Position numbers and translations under genes: made by a program. Source: Candidatus Methylomirabilota bacterium (GTDB lineage Bacteria; Methylomirabilota; Methylomirabilia; Rokubacteriales; CSP1-6). From it: DNA of 62,341 nt. Shown piece by piece: positions 25,295 through 33,419 of the stretch; position 1 is the stretch's first letter, and each line of letters opens with the position of its first letter. The stretch lies in the NCBI GenBank assembly GCA_035315345.1, contig DATFYA010000080.1, forward strand, positions 1 through 62,341, in the 5' to 3' direction. The notes under the pieces were generated by a model, which made no database searches, was not told where the DNA came from, and worked only from the letters and a program-made list of their open reading frames with translations.

Positions 25295-25321
25295 TTATCC
25301 ACTTATCCCCATTCGTCCACA
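25295..25321 (+). other. Cluster of three DnaA-box-like 9-mers
   Basis: Within 27 bases occur TTATCCACT (25295), TTATCCCCA (25303, sharing one base) and TCGTCCACA (25313). The first two each differ from TTATCCACA at one position, the third at two. The cluster lies in the 347-base gene-free gap 25202-25548 together with two outward promoters. No dnaA, dnaN or parAB lies in the window, so a replication origin is not supported. Confidence 0.3.
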
Positions 25322-25483
25322 ACACGAAAACTCGACGCGTGGACGCGCGGTCGCGGGCTTCCGCGTGCGAACGAGCGCGACTGGAGCGCCGTCGAGGTGC
25401 GACCGCGTCGCGGCGGGCCATCCGGTGCGGCGATTCACGCGCGCACGCGCGTGCAGCCGCATTTCTAGACCGTTCGCGAAGCC

Positions 25484-25512
25484 TTGACGGGCGACGATCG
25501 CTTCCTTACGAT
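25484..25512 (+). promoter_or_regulatory. Promoter of the DUF4242-like gene
   Basis: TTGACG (25484-25489), 17 bases, then TACGAT (25507-25512). The start point would be near 25519, about 30 bases before the ATG with its AAAGAGGAG site. Confidence 0.5.
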
Positions 25513-25548
25513 GCGGCCGACCTGCCGAACGAAAGAGGAGAATCAACG

Positions 25549-26247
25549 ATGCCGCTGTTCGCCGTCGAGCGGGACCTCAGCCAGGTTCCACCGGATCGCT
25601 TTCGCTCCGATCTGCGCGACCTCGTGAAGGCCTGCGAGCGTCTGCAGGGTGTCGGCAAGAAGGTCCGCTACATCAGCAGCGCGGTCTTTCCGTCCGAAGC
25701 GCGCGGCCTCTGTCTATTCGGGGCCGAGGAGCCGCAGTGGATCCGCGACGTCAACGACGCGGCGCGGCTGCCCTACATCCGCATCTTCGCCGTGCTCGAT
25801 CTCACCCCCACCGGAGTCCGTCGCGACGTCTCGGTGGGCCGTCGTACCCCGCAGCCGGTCGCCGCCGCGGCTCCGGGGCGAGAGGGGAACGGGCACCGCG
25901 AATTCCACAACGGGCGCGGACCGCTGAACGGGGGCCCGACGGCACCCCGGATGAGCGACGCGCTGGCCCGCTGGTCCCACGAGGGCCGACAGCTCGTTGA
26001 CCTCCTGGGTGGCTGGCTGGAGGAAGTGGTGGCGGTCCACGGACAGGCCGAGGCCGTGCAGAGCCAGCGCGATGAGCTCGTCGATGACGTCCAACGGATC
26101 CGGGCCGAGAACGAAGAGCTGCGGGCCCAACGCGACGAGCTGCAGCAGACGCTGCAGACCCTCGCCGGTCAGATGACCCACGCCGCGGACGCGGTCCTGA
26201 GCCGACTGCGGCGACGCGACAGTCCGGCCGATTCGGCCGCTCGATGA
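25549..26247 (+). CDS. DUF4242-like domain fused to a coiled coil
   Basis: A 232-residue protein. Residues 1-95 look like the ferredoxin-like DUF4242/SCO4226 nickel-binding fold (MPLFAVERDLSQVPP, VRYISSAVFPSEARGLCLFGA, YIRIFAVLDLTP). A Gly/Pro-rich linker of about 40 residues follows. The last 90 residues form a coiled coil (VQSQRDELVDDVQRIRAENEELRAQRDELQ in heptads). No catalytic residues are evident. The stop overlaps the next gene, a lone receiver domain, by ATGA, so the coiled coil may be an interaction module in a signalling pair. Confidence 0.65.
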   Translation: MPLFAVERDLSQVPPDRFRSDLRDLVKACERLQGVGKKVRYISSAVFPSEARGLCLFGAEEPQWIRDVNDAARLPYIRIFAVLDLTPTGVRRDVSVGRRTPQPVAAAAPGREGNGHREFHNGRGPLNGGPTAPRMSDALARWSHEGRQLVDLLGGWLEEVVAVHGQAEAVQSQRDELVDDVQRIRAENEELRAQRDELQQTLQTLAGQMTHAADAVLSRLRRRDSPADSAAR

Positions 26248-26660
26248 GCGCCCCCCCGACCTCTCGGTGCCGCATCCTGGTGGTGGACGGCGACGAGCGA
26301 GAGCGCGACGGCGCGGCACGCGCCCTCACCGAGGCCGGACACGCGGTGGACACCGCGGCCACCCGGGCGGACGTGGTGAGCCTGCTCGGGGAACGGGCCT
26401 ACGACCTGGTGCTGAGCGACCTGAAGATGCCGGCGCTCAACGGACCCGTCTTCTACCAGTTGCTGAAGGATTCGTGTCGCGGCGGCACGCCGCCCGTCAT
26501 CTTCTCGATCGCGCGCGGGTATACGCCCGAGTATGCGTCCTTCCTGATGCGGCTCGCGGCTCCCGTTCTCACGAAGCCGGTTCCCGCCGCCGATCTCCGC
26601 CAGGCCGTCGCGCGAATGCTGCCGCCACGCGCCGAGGCGAGCGACTCGCTCACGTCCTGA
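26244..26660 (+). CDS. Single-domain response regulator (receiver only)
   Basis: A 138-residue CheY-like receiver domain with no output domain. The acidic pocket is in VVDGDERERD (one Asp replaced by Gly in the usual DD pair), the phospho-acceptor Asp is in YDLVLSDLKMP, and the conserved Lys is in VLTKPVPAADL. It is translationally coupled to the DUF4242/coiled-coil gene. Its kinase is not adjacent; the two sensor proteins in the window are candidates only by default. Confidence 0.85.
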   Translation: MSAPPTSRCRILVVDGDERERDGAARALTEAGHAVDTAATRADVVSLLGERAYDLVLSDLKMPALNGPVFYQLLKDSCRGGTPPVIFSIARGYTPEYASFLMRLAAPVLTKPVPAADLRQAVARMLPPRAEASDSLTS

Positions 26661-26759
26661 TCACCTCCGGCGACGCGCCAGTGGGTCGGGGCCACCGTGT
26701 CCTTATCGACACGCTTTTCGATTGCCATCTCACGAGCCGTGGGATAGCGTTGGGCTCCC

Positions 26760-26912
26760 TTGAAGAAGACCGATTCGACCCAGCGCGCCGCCAAGCGCAA
26801 GCGCACGCCGCAGCGGAGCACGGCGGCGACCCGCCGTCCGAAGGGGACGCCGCGCGGTCTCGTGAGTCGGCGCACCACCGCCCGGCAGAAGAGCAAGCTC
26901 CGAGGGAGCTGA
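26760..26912 (+). CDS. Small, highly basic protein (50 aa)
   Basis: A TTG-started 50-codon frame reading KKTDSTQRAAKRKRTPQRST, then ATRRPKGTPRG and ending SKLRGS, with about one third Lys/Arg and no hydrophobic core. This composition resembles histone-H1-like or nucleic-acid-binding tails. The ribosome-binding site is weak and no homologue is recalled, so coding status is uncertain. The rest of the 320-base gap 26661-26980 shows nothing clear apart from an AGGAGGGAGCG site before the next gene. Confidence 0.35.
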   Translation: MKKTDSTQRAAKRKRTPQRSTAATRRPKGTPRGLVSRRTTARQKSKLRGS

Positions 26913-26980
26913 CAACGTCGGACTGAGGAGAGGAGCAGACGGGCGGGCGCCGGGAGGCGTCGGCCTAGCAGGAGGGAGCG

Positions 26981-27229
26981 ATGGACCAGCTGGAAGCGAT
27001 CGAAACTCCGCCGCTCGTGGTAACGGCCGGCGACATCACCCTGATCGAGGGTGCGGCCAGGGATCTGCACGACCTTGGCGAGGAGCCGACGACTCACGGA
27101 CACCGCCCGTCGTGGGCCTACTCACAGATTCCCGACGGTCTCGCCCTCTGTGTCGGCTGCTGGCGTCCGATCGCCGCGCAACAGCTGGGCGGCGAGCGGT
27201 GCCCGGGCCCGCGGAAGCCGCAAGCCTGA
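26981..27229 (+). CDS. Small cysteine-containing protein (82 aa)
   Basis: A strong AGGAGGGAG site precedes the ATG. The first 50 residues are acidic and helical. The C-terminal part has CVGCW and a third cysteine 17 residues on (ERCPGP), a possible half zinc-knuckle. No membrane segment or signal peptide. I do not recognise a family; the clear translation signal and gene-like composition are the main reasons to keep it. Confidence 0.55.
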   Translation: MDQLEAIETPPLVVTAGDITLIEGAARDLHDLGEEPTTHGHRPSWAYSQIPDGLALCVGCWRPIAAQQLGGERCPGPRKPQA

Positions 27230-27346
27230 GTCCCGGCCGTCGGTTGCCGTCGCCCGCCTGACGTTCGCGTCTGCCCGCCCTCCGACCGCTCTCCCTCTAC
27301 CCCAGCCCGCGCGCCAGGCACAATTCCCGGAACGTCTGCCGCGCCG

Positions 27347-27355
27347 TGGTAGAAT
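27347..27355 (+). promoter_or_regulatory. Extended -10 element upstream of tRNA-Met
   Basis: TGG-TAGAAT gives an extended -10 that is one base off TATAAT; no good -35 is visible at 17 bases. Initiation would fall near 27362, about 30 bases before the mature tRNA 5' end. Confidence 0.4.
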
Positions 27356-27390
27356 CCGTCGCTGCTGCAAGTTATTGATCTGATTATCCA

Positions 27391-27466
27391 GGCGGCGTAG
27401 CTCAGGTGGCAGAGCAGGGGTCTCATAAGCCCCGTGTCGGAGGTTCGAGTCCTCCCGCCGCCACCA
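27391..27466 (+). tRNA. tRNA-Met (CAT), elongator type
   Basis: A complete 76-nt cloverleaf. The acceptor stem GGCGGCG pairs with CGCCGCC, the D stem is GCTC/GAGC, and the T arm is GGAGG-TTCGAGT-CCTCC. The anticodon loop CTCATAA holds CAT at 27424-27426. The 3' CCA is encoded (27464-27466). The loop sequence equals that of the Escherichia coli elongator tRNA-Met, and the 5' end forms a normal first base pair, unlike initiator tRNAs. A lysidine-modified tRNA-Ile (also CAT) is the alternative and cannot be excluded; tilS is in the window. Confidence 0.92.
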
Positions 27467-27576
27467 CATTTCCAAACGCCTCTTGACGTCCTGGGGCTCG
27501 GCGCGACCGACGATGTAGACGGCCAGCAGCGCGCCGGACGGATTCCGACGCAGGGTGGCGAGCGCGCGCGAGGGCA

Positions 27577-30432
27577 TCAGCGCGGGCGCGCGTCTGCGCC
27601 GGACCACGCGGCGAGGCTGGCCGCGGCCCGCCGCTCCAGCCCGCGCGCGCCCTGCCGTCGTGCGATCTCCAGCGCGGTCAGGAAGCACTCCTGCGGCGCT
27701 CGCGCCCCGGGCGTGCCTCCGCGACCGATCGCCCGGCCGGCTTCGCCCTCGAGCCGATGCAGCTCCGCCTCCAGGAAGCGCTCGCCGGTGCGGGCCGCGA
27801 GGGTGAGCGCCTCGCCGACGACGTCGAGCGCCGGGTCCGGCGCTCCGGCGCGGAGCAGCCCGGCGGCGAGGGTGGCGAGCAGGTACGTCTGGAGCTGGGC
27901 GGAGCCCGAGGCGCGCGCGCTGGCGATCGCGCCGCGCATCTGGGCCACCCCTTCTTCCGGGCGGCCCGTCTCGACCAGCGCCCAGCCGTGCACCGTTTCG
28001 GCCCAGGCCAGGAAGAGCCCGAACCCCTGTTCGCGCGCCAGCGCCACGGCGCGACCGGCATGGGCCAGGACCGCCTCGGCGTCGCCGCGGAAGCAGTGCA
28101 GGTGCGCGGCGAACACCAGCGCGAGCGTCTCGGTGACCGGATGCCGCAGCCGCCCGGCGAGGTCAAGCGCGTTGCGGCTCGCGGCCGCCGCCTCGCCGGA
28201 CTCGCCGAGCAGCTCGAGAGTCCAGGCGGCCATGACCTGTGCGCAGACCCCGGGGTCGTGGTTGCCGTACTCCGCGGCCAGCGCGGCGTGCGGAGGCTCG
28301 TAGATCGCGATGCCGTGGCGGGCGTGCTCCAGCGCGGCCGTGGGCGCACCCTGGATCAGCCGGGTGGCCCACAAGGCGTGGTGCGCCTGGAGCACGAGGG
28401 CGGGCTCGCGCGAGCGCTCCGCCTGGACGCGCAGGCGTTCGCCCAGCTCCTCCGCGGTCGCCAGCTCACCGCGTCCCCAGCGGAACAGCCACAGCCCCCA
28501 GAGAGCGGGAAAGAGGCGCGGCGTGTCGCCGAGGCGCTCGGCGAGGGCCTGCGCCCGCGCGAGCGGCTCCTCCACCTCGGGCGCGCCCCAGCCGCGCGTG
28601 GCCATCAGGGATCCGCCGAGGGCGATCTGGAGCGCCACCTCCTGCTGCATCGTCTCCTCCACGGCGGGCAGTGCCCGCAGGAGGTCGAGCGCCCGCACGA
28701 GGTGTGCGCGCGCCTCCTGGGCCGCGCCCCGCCGGGTCGTCACCGCGGCGGCGCGCCGCAGGTAGTGCACCGCGCGGCGCGCGTCGTGTCCACGCTCGAA
28801 GTGCGCGGCCAGCTCCAGCGCGATCTCATCCGCCCGCTCGCCGTGCGCGACGGCCAGGCGCTCCGCGATCCGCCGGTGCAGCTCGGCGCGCCGGCCGGCT
28901 GCAATCTGCTCGTACACCATCTGCCGGTGGAGCCAGTGGCGGAAGCCGTATCGCTCTGCCGCGGTTCCGTCCGGCCAGGCGTCGGCCCCGCGCGCGACCA
29001 GGAACGCGCCCGGACGTGCCAGGGCGGCGCAGCTCCCCTCCGCGTCCGCCACCGGGGACCCCGCGCCCGCCGCGACCGCGGCGGCCGAGAACTCGAGCCC
29101 GACCACGCTCGCCACCTCGAGCACGCGCCGCTCGTCGTCCGAGAGGCGGCCAAACTGGAGCGCGATCACCGCCCGCACGTCGTCGGGGATCGTCAGCTCC
29201 AGGATCTCGGGCTCCTCGGTCAGACGCCAGCCCCCATCGGCCTGGACCAGGATCCCGCGCCCGATGAGGTCCTGGATGGCACTGGCCATGAACAGCGGGT
29301 TGCCCTCCGTCCGACGATGGACGAGCCGGGCGAGCACGGCGAGCCGATCCGCGGCGCCGTCGTTCGCGGCGGACCCGGGGCGCGGCCCAAGTCGCTCGAC
29401 GAGATACCGTGCCACCGCCGCCTCCTCGAGGAGATCGAGGACGATCTCGTGCCCGGGCTCGCGGGCCACCAGCTCTCGCAGCACCGCATGGAGCGAATGC
29501 CCGCCCGGCGTCGTCGCGACCGGCCGGTACGTCCCGATCACGAGGAGCCGTGCAGGTCCGGGCCGCCGCGTCACGTAGGCGAGCCAGTCGAGGGTGGACC
29601 CGTCGCTCCAGTGCAGGTCCTCCAGCCAGAGCGCGAGCGGCGCGCGGTCGGTGAAGGTCTCGATGGCCTCGGCCAGCTCGCGCAGCATGCGCTCCCGCGT
29701 GGCCCCCGCGGTGGTGCGCCGGAGCGTCCGCAGCTCGGCCGGCTCGACGAGGGACGGCATCTGAGCCAGCCACGTCGGCGCGTGGCGCCGCAGGATCGGC
29801 ACGAGGCGACACCCGGGCACGCGCCCGAGACCGGTGAGGGCCTCGAGCAGCGGCAGGTAGGCCTCGCCGACGCCGTAGTGGTCGATGCAGCGCCCGGTGC
29901 CGACCGGAAGCCCCTCGCGGGCCGCGCCGGCCAGGAACGCCTCCACCACCGCGGTCTTGCCGATGCCCGGCTCGCCCGAGACGAGCACGACCTGACGCTC
30001 CCCCGCTCGCGCGCGGTCGAGGCACGCGCGGAGCCGGTCGAGCGCGAGCGCCCGGCCGACGAGATGCTCCGGCACGCGCAGGAGCGCCCCGCCGTACGCC
30101 CGCGCTTCCGGCACCGGGGCGACGAAGCGATAGCCTCTCCGGTGAACGGTCTCGATGTAGCGCGGGCGTCGGGCGTCGTCACCGAGCGCGTCGCGGAGCT
30201 CCTGGATGCACGAGGTCAGCGCGGCATCGCTGACCGCGACCCCGGGCCAGACCGCGTCGAAGAGACCGTCCTTGGTGACGAGCGCGCCCGCCCGGGAGAC
30301 CAGGGTGGAGAGCACCGCCGCGGCCTTCGGCGTGAGCCGGATGACTCGCCGGCCGCGACGCAGCTCGCCGATCGAGGCCTCGAACGTGTAGGGCCCGAAG
30401 CGAACTGCCTGATCCGACTGCCCGTCCGCCAC
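27577..30432 (-). CDS. Winged-helix/AAA-ATPase/TPR transcriptional regulator (951 aa)
   Basis: A large one-component regulator. Residues 10-108 are an OmpR/CadC-type winged helix (RLTPKAAAVLSTLVSRAGALVTKDGLFDAVWP, IETVHRRGYRF). About 130-450 is an AAA-type NTPase with Walker A SGEPGIGKTAVVEA and Walker B LALWLEDLHWSD. The rest, to residue 951, is a helical TPR-like array rich in ALA and ARA repeats. Such proteins resemble MalT/LuxR-type ATPases with the DNA-binding domain moved to the front. It starts at GTG 30432 with a GGAG site and is divergent from the haloperoxidase gene across 102 bases holding a 14-bp palindrome, so control of that gene is plausible. Confidence 0.88.
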   Translation of the reverse strand: MADGQSDQAVRFGPYTFEASIGELRRGRRVIRLTPKAAAVLSTLVSRAGALVTKDGLFDAVWPGVAVSDAALTSCIQELRDALGDDARRPRYIETVHRRGYRFVAPVPEARAYGGALLRVPEHLVGRALALDRLRACLDRARAGERQVVLVSGEPGIGKTAVVEAFLAGAAREGLPVGTGRCIDHYGVGEAYLPLLEALTGLGRVPGCRLVPILRRHAPTWLAQMPSLVEPAELRTLRRTTAGATRERMLRELAEAIETFTDRAPLALWLEDLHWSDGSTLDWLAYVTRRPGPARLLVIGTYRPVATTPGGHSLHAVLRELVAREPGHEIVLDLLEEAAVARYLVERLGPRPGSAANDGAADRLAVLARLVHRRTEGNPLFMASAIQDLIGRGILVQADGGWRLTEEPEILELTIPDDVRAVIALQFGRLSDDERRVLEVASVVGLEFSAAAVAAGAGSPVADAEGSCAALARPGAFLVARGADAWPDGTAAERYGFRHWLHRQMVYEQIAAGRRAELHRRIAERLAVAHGERADEIALELAAHFERGHDARRAVHYLRRAAAVTTRRGAAQEARAHLVRALDLLRALPAVEETMQQEVALQIALGGSLMATRGWGAPEVEEPLARAQALAERLGDTPRLFPALWGLWLFRWGRGELATAEELGERLRVQAERSREPALVLQAHHALWATRLIQGAPTAALEHARHGIAIYEPPHAALAAEYGNHDPGVCAQVMAAWTLELLGESGEAAAASRNALDLAGRLRHPVTETLALVFAAHLHCFRGDAEAVLAHAGRAVALAREQGFGLFLAWAETVHGWALVETGRPEEGVAQMRGAIASARASGSAQLQTYLLATLAAGLLRAGAPDPALDVVGEALTLAARTGERFLEAELHRLEGEAGRAIGRGGTPGARAPQECFLTALEIARRQGARGLERRAAASLAAWSGADARPR

Positions 30433-30471
30433 TCATCGTCTCCTGGAGAAATCCCACGGGTCTCCTGTGAC

Positions 30472-30485
30472 TCGGCGGCCGCCGA
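30472..30485. promoter_or_regulatory. 14-bp perfect palindrome in the divergent promoter region
   Basis: TCGGCGG-CCGCCGA lies midway between the divergent starts of the large regulator and the haloperoxidase-like gene, an expected place for an operator. It is GC-rich and could also be chance in this genome. Confidence 0.4.
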
Positions 30486-30534
30486 AGGTCTATGACATGG
30501 CACAACCCGCGCCGCCGCGCAAGGAGGCCAACGC

Positions 30535-31809
30535 ATGCACTCGATCGCGCATCGCCGGCTCTACCGTCTGCCCCACGCTCTTCTGATGATCGCCGTCGTC
30601 CTGGCCGCGGCCCTCCCGGTTCCCCGCGCCGCCGGAGCGGACGCGGTCCTCCAGTGGAACGAGATCGCGCAGCGAACCGTCGCGACGGCCAACCCGCTGG
30701 TCCAGTCGCGGAGCATGGCCATCGTCCAGGCCGCGGTCGCCGACGCGGTGGCCGCGGTAGGGCGGGACTACGAGGGCTTCGCCCTGCGGGAGACCGCGGC
30801 GGCCGGCGCTTCCGCGCCCGCGGCGGCGGTGGCCGCCGCGCATGCCGCGCTGACCGCGCTGCACCCACCGGCCGCGCCGTCCCTGGACGCGGCCTATACC
30901 ACGGCGCTGGCCGGCCTCCCGGACGGACCGGCCAGGGCCGAGGGAATCCGGATCGGCAAGGCGGCCGCCGCGGCGATCCTCGAGCAGCGGGCCGGTGATG
31001 GCTGGAACGCGCCCGCAAGCTACACACCCGTCGCCCGCGCCGGCCGCTGGATCCCGACGCCGCCCGCCTCCGCGGCCCCGCTCGGGCCGCAGTGGGGGCG
31101 GGTCAAGCCGTTCGCGCTCTCCCGCGCCGACCAGTTCCGGGCCCCGACTCCGCCGCCGCCGGACAGCGCCGAGTACGCGCGCGATCTCCGGGAGGTGTAC
31201 GAGCTGGGTGGCGTGACCTCCCCGAAGCGGACCCCCCAGCTCGCGAACGTGGCCCGCTTCTGGATCATCTCGGGCATGCAGGGCTGGAACCCGGCCGCGC
31301 GCCAGGTGAGCACGTTCAAGAAGCTGACGCTTCCGCAGAACGCCCGGCTGCTCGCGCTGCTCAACGTCGCGATGGCGGACGGCCTCATCGCCTGCTGGGA
31401 CAGCAAGTTTGCCCACGACACCTGGCGCCCGGTCACCGCCATTCACGCGGGCGGGCACGGGGTGGCCGCGGACCCGAGCTGGATGCCGCTGATCGTGACG
31501 CCACCCTTCCCGGCGTACCCTTCGGGGCACGCCTGCGCCGGCGGGGCGGCGCGCCTCGTGCTCGAGCGCCAGCTCGGGCCGGGCGGGCACGCCATCACGC
31601 TGACCAGCGCGACCGCACCCGGAGTGACCTTCACCTACGACAGCTTCAAGGCGATCGCGGATCAGGTAGACGAGGCGCGGGTGGTCGGGGGCATCCACGT
31701 GCGCCACGACCAGACGGCCGGCGGGGAGCTCGGGCGCCGCGTCGGCGAGCACGTCTGCCGCACCGCATGGCGGCTGCGGCCCGGCCCATCCTCCGGGTGC
31801 GGACCCTGA
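30535..31809 (+). CDS. Secreted vanadium-haloperoxidase/PAP2-family protein
   Basis: A 424-residue exported protein: signal peptide to about residue 35, a helical N-terminal region, then the vanadate/phosphate pocket motifs of the PAP2 superfamily. The three motifs appear in order as KFAHDTWRPVTAI, FPAYPSGHACAGG and EARVVGGIHVRHDQTAG. These match the Lys/Arg, Ser-Gly-His and Arg/His residues of vanadium-dependent haloperoxidases more closely than membrane phosphatases, since there are no other membrane helices. The likely role is halide or organic oxidation with peroxide outside the cytoplasm, but phosphatase activity is possible. An AAGGAGG site precedes the ATG. Confidence 0.85.
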   Translation: MHSIAHRRLYRLPHALLMIAVVLAAALPVPRAAGADAVLQWNEIAQRTVATANPLVQSRSMAIVQAAVADAVAAVGRDYEGFALRETAAAGASAPAAAVAAAHAALTALHPPAAPSLDAAYTTALAGLPDGPARAEGIRIGKAAAAAILEQRAGDGWNAPASYTPVARAGRWIPTPPASAAPLGPQWGRVKPFALSRADQFRAPTPPPPDSAEYARDLREVYELGGVTSPKRTPQLANVARFWIISGMQGWNPAARQVSTFKKLTLPQNARLLALLNVAMADGLIACWDSKFAHDTWRPVTAIHAGGHGVAADPSWMPLIVTPPFPAYPSGHACAGGAARLVLERQLGPGGHAITLTSATAPGVTFTYDSFKAIADQVDEARVVGGIHVRHDQTAGGELGRRVGEHVCRTAWRLRPGPSSGCGP

Positions 31810-31975
31810 CGCGCTACCGCCCGTCACCGCTGCGCCCGAGCGGGAGTGGGAAAGGGAGATGGAGGCGGCACCGCAGAAGGAGGAGCGCGATGGCCGACGC
31901 GCGTGGGCGCGGAGCCATGCAGCCAGCGAATGAGAGGAGCGCGTGAGTGGGGCTGAGCGGCTACGCCCGGCGGTT

Positions 31976-32104
31976 CAGGGCGCGCTCCCGCTCTTCCCAC
32001 TGTTGCTGGAGGCGACGCTTGGTTCGTCGCTCCGAGACCTTGTGGACGAGCCCGAAGAGGAGGGAGAACGTCACGCCGGCGACGACGAGCAGCGCGAGCG
32101 TCAT
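31976..32104 (-). CDS. Small single-span membrane protein (42 aa)
   Basis: On the minus strand a 42-codon frame gives MTLALLVVAGVTFSLLFGLV (one membrane helix) followed by a strongly charged amphipathic tail HKVSERRTKRRLQQQWEERERA. This arrangement is typical of small membrane peptides. The ribosome-binding site is weak. It lies in the 413-base gap 31810-32222, where the plus strand also offers an 18-codon frame (31890-31946) behind a perfect AAGGAGGAG site, overlapping a 67-codon frame by GTGA. Those peptides are less protein-like, but the translation signal is good. Which strand is used is uncertain. Confidence 0.42.
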
Positions 32105-32222
32105 GAGCGGACTCGGTTCGGATGCGACGCCATGTTTCGATCGTAACCTAGCGGCAAATCATCACCAAACCCGGCCTCCGATCGGTTGAAGTCCCGTTGC
32201 CCCTCCGCTAGACTGTCTCCCC

Positions 32223-33419
32223 GTGACTCCCACCGATGGACGGCCCCTCGCTCGGTTCTCCGTCCTCGATCTGACCACTGTCCGCTCCGGCCCTACCTGC
32301 ACGAAAATATTGGCGGATTTTGGCGCGGACGTCGTCCGGATCGAGCGGCCGGGTGGCGAGGGGCGGGAGCGCGTGTTCTTCGACGCCGCCGACCTGCATC
32401 GCAACAAGCGCAGCGTGGCGGTCAACCTCCAGGATCCGCGCGGGGTCGCCATCGTCAAGCGCCTGGCCGCCTCGGCCGACGTGGTCGTGGAGAACTACCG
32501 CCCGGACGTCAAGCATCGGCTGGGCGTGGACTACGAAACCCTCTCGCGCGACAACCCGCGTCTCGTCTACGCGAGCATCTCCGGCTTCGGCCAGGATGGC
32601 CCCTATCGTGACCGTCCCGGGTACGACCAGATCGTGCAGGGCATGTCCGGGCTCATGTGGCTCACCGGCACCCAGGAGAGCGCGCCGCTCCGCGTGGGCA
32701 TTCCGATCGGCGACCTCCTGGCCGGCTACTTCGCGGCGCTGGGCATCCTCACCGCGCTGCTGGAGCGCGAGACGTCGGGCCGCGGCCAGCGGGTCGAGAC
32801 CTCGCTGCTCGAGGCCCTGACCGGCAGCCTGTCGTTCCAGGCTGCCAAGTACGTCAACACCGGCGAGGTGCCGCCGCCGGTCGGCAATCACCATCCGCTG
32901 ACCGCGCCGATGGGCGTGTACCGTGCTCGCGATCAGTTCTTCAATCTGGCCGTCGGCAACGACGACATGTGGCGGCGCTTCTGCAAGGTGCTGGAGCGGC
33001 CCGCCCTCGTCGACGATCCGCGATTCGCCGGGATGCTCTCACGGGTGAAGCATCGGCAAGCCCTCGACGCCGTCCTCGGAGAGATCTTCGCGACCCGGCC
33101 CGCCGCCGAATGGGTAGAGATGCTCAACGCGGTCGGCGTGGCGTGCGGCCCCATCAATACCGTCGACCAGGTCTTCGCGGATCCGCAGATTCAGACGGCG
33201 AACCTCGTCCGCAGCGTCAGCAACGCGGCCTGGGGTCCGCACAAGGTGCTGGCGCTGCCGGTGCATCTTTCCCGAACGCCGGCGCGGGTGGAGCGGGCCG
33301 CGCCGATGACCGGAGAGCACACCCGCGAAGTGCTGGCGTCCCTGGGCTACGACGCGGCCACCGTGGACAGCCTGATGGCCGACGGCGTCATCGAGCAGCA
33401 CAAGGGAGAGACGATATGA
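32223..33419 (+). CDS. Class III CoA transferase (CaiB/BaiF family)
   Basis: A 398-residue family III CoA transferase that moves CoA between carboxylic acids. The N-terminal Rossmann region shows VLDLTTVRSGPTCTKILADFGADVVRIE, a characteristic opening; the catalytic aspartate is in GYDQIVQGMSGLM. Later ETSLLEALTGSL and CGPINTVDQVFADPQ are also family segments. The start is GTG. It overlaps the crotonase gene by ATGA, so both act on the same acyl-CoA chemistry. The acid substrate is unknown. Confidence 0.92.
   Translation: MTPTDGRPLARFSVLDLTTVRSGPTCTKILADFGADVVRIERPGGEGRERVFFDAADLHRNKRSVAVNLQDPRGVAIVKRLAASADVVVENYRPDVKHRLGVDYETLSRDNPRLVYASISGFGQDGPYRDRPGYDQIVQGMSGLMWLTGTQESAPLRVGIPIGDLLAGYFAALGILTALLERETSGRGQRVETSLLEALTGSLSFQAAKYVNTGEVPPPVGNHHPLTAPMGVYRARDQFFNLAVGNDDMWRRFCKVLERPALVDDPRFAGMLSRVKHRQALDAVLGEIFATRPAAEWVEMLNAVGVACGPINTVDQVFADPQIQTANLVRSVSNAAWGPHKVLALPVHLSRTPARVERAAPMTGEHTREVLASLGYDAATVDSLMADGVIEQHKGETI

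Noticed and set aside
25295-25321. Chromosome origin of replication
   Set aside because: Three DnaA-like boxes alone are not enough; no dnaA, dnaN, gyrB or parAB gene is in the window and no AT-rich unwinding element of useful length is seen.
27391-27466. Integration site for a mobile element at the tRNA
   Set aside because: No integrase and no repeated tRNA 3' end are visible on either side.
27122-27688. A minus-strand frame reading through the tRNA-Met gene
   Set aside because: It contains the translated antisense of the tRNA, a common false gene. The tRNA cloverleaf is perfect.
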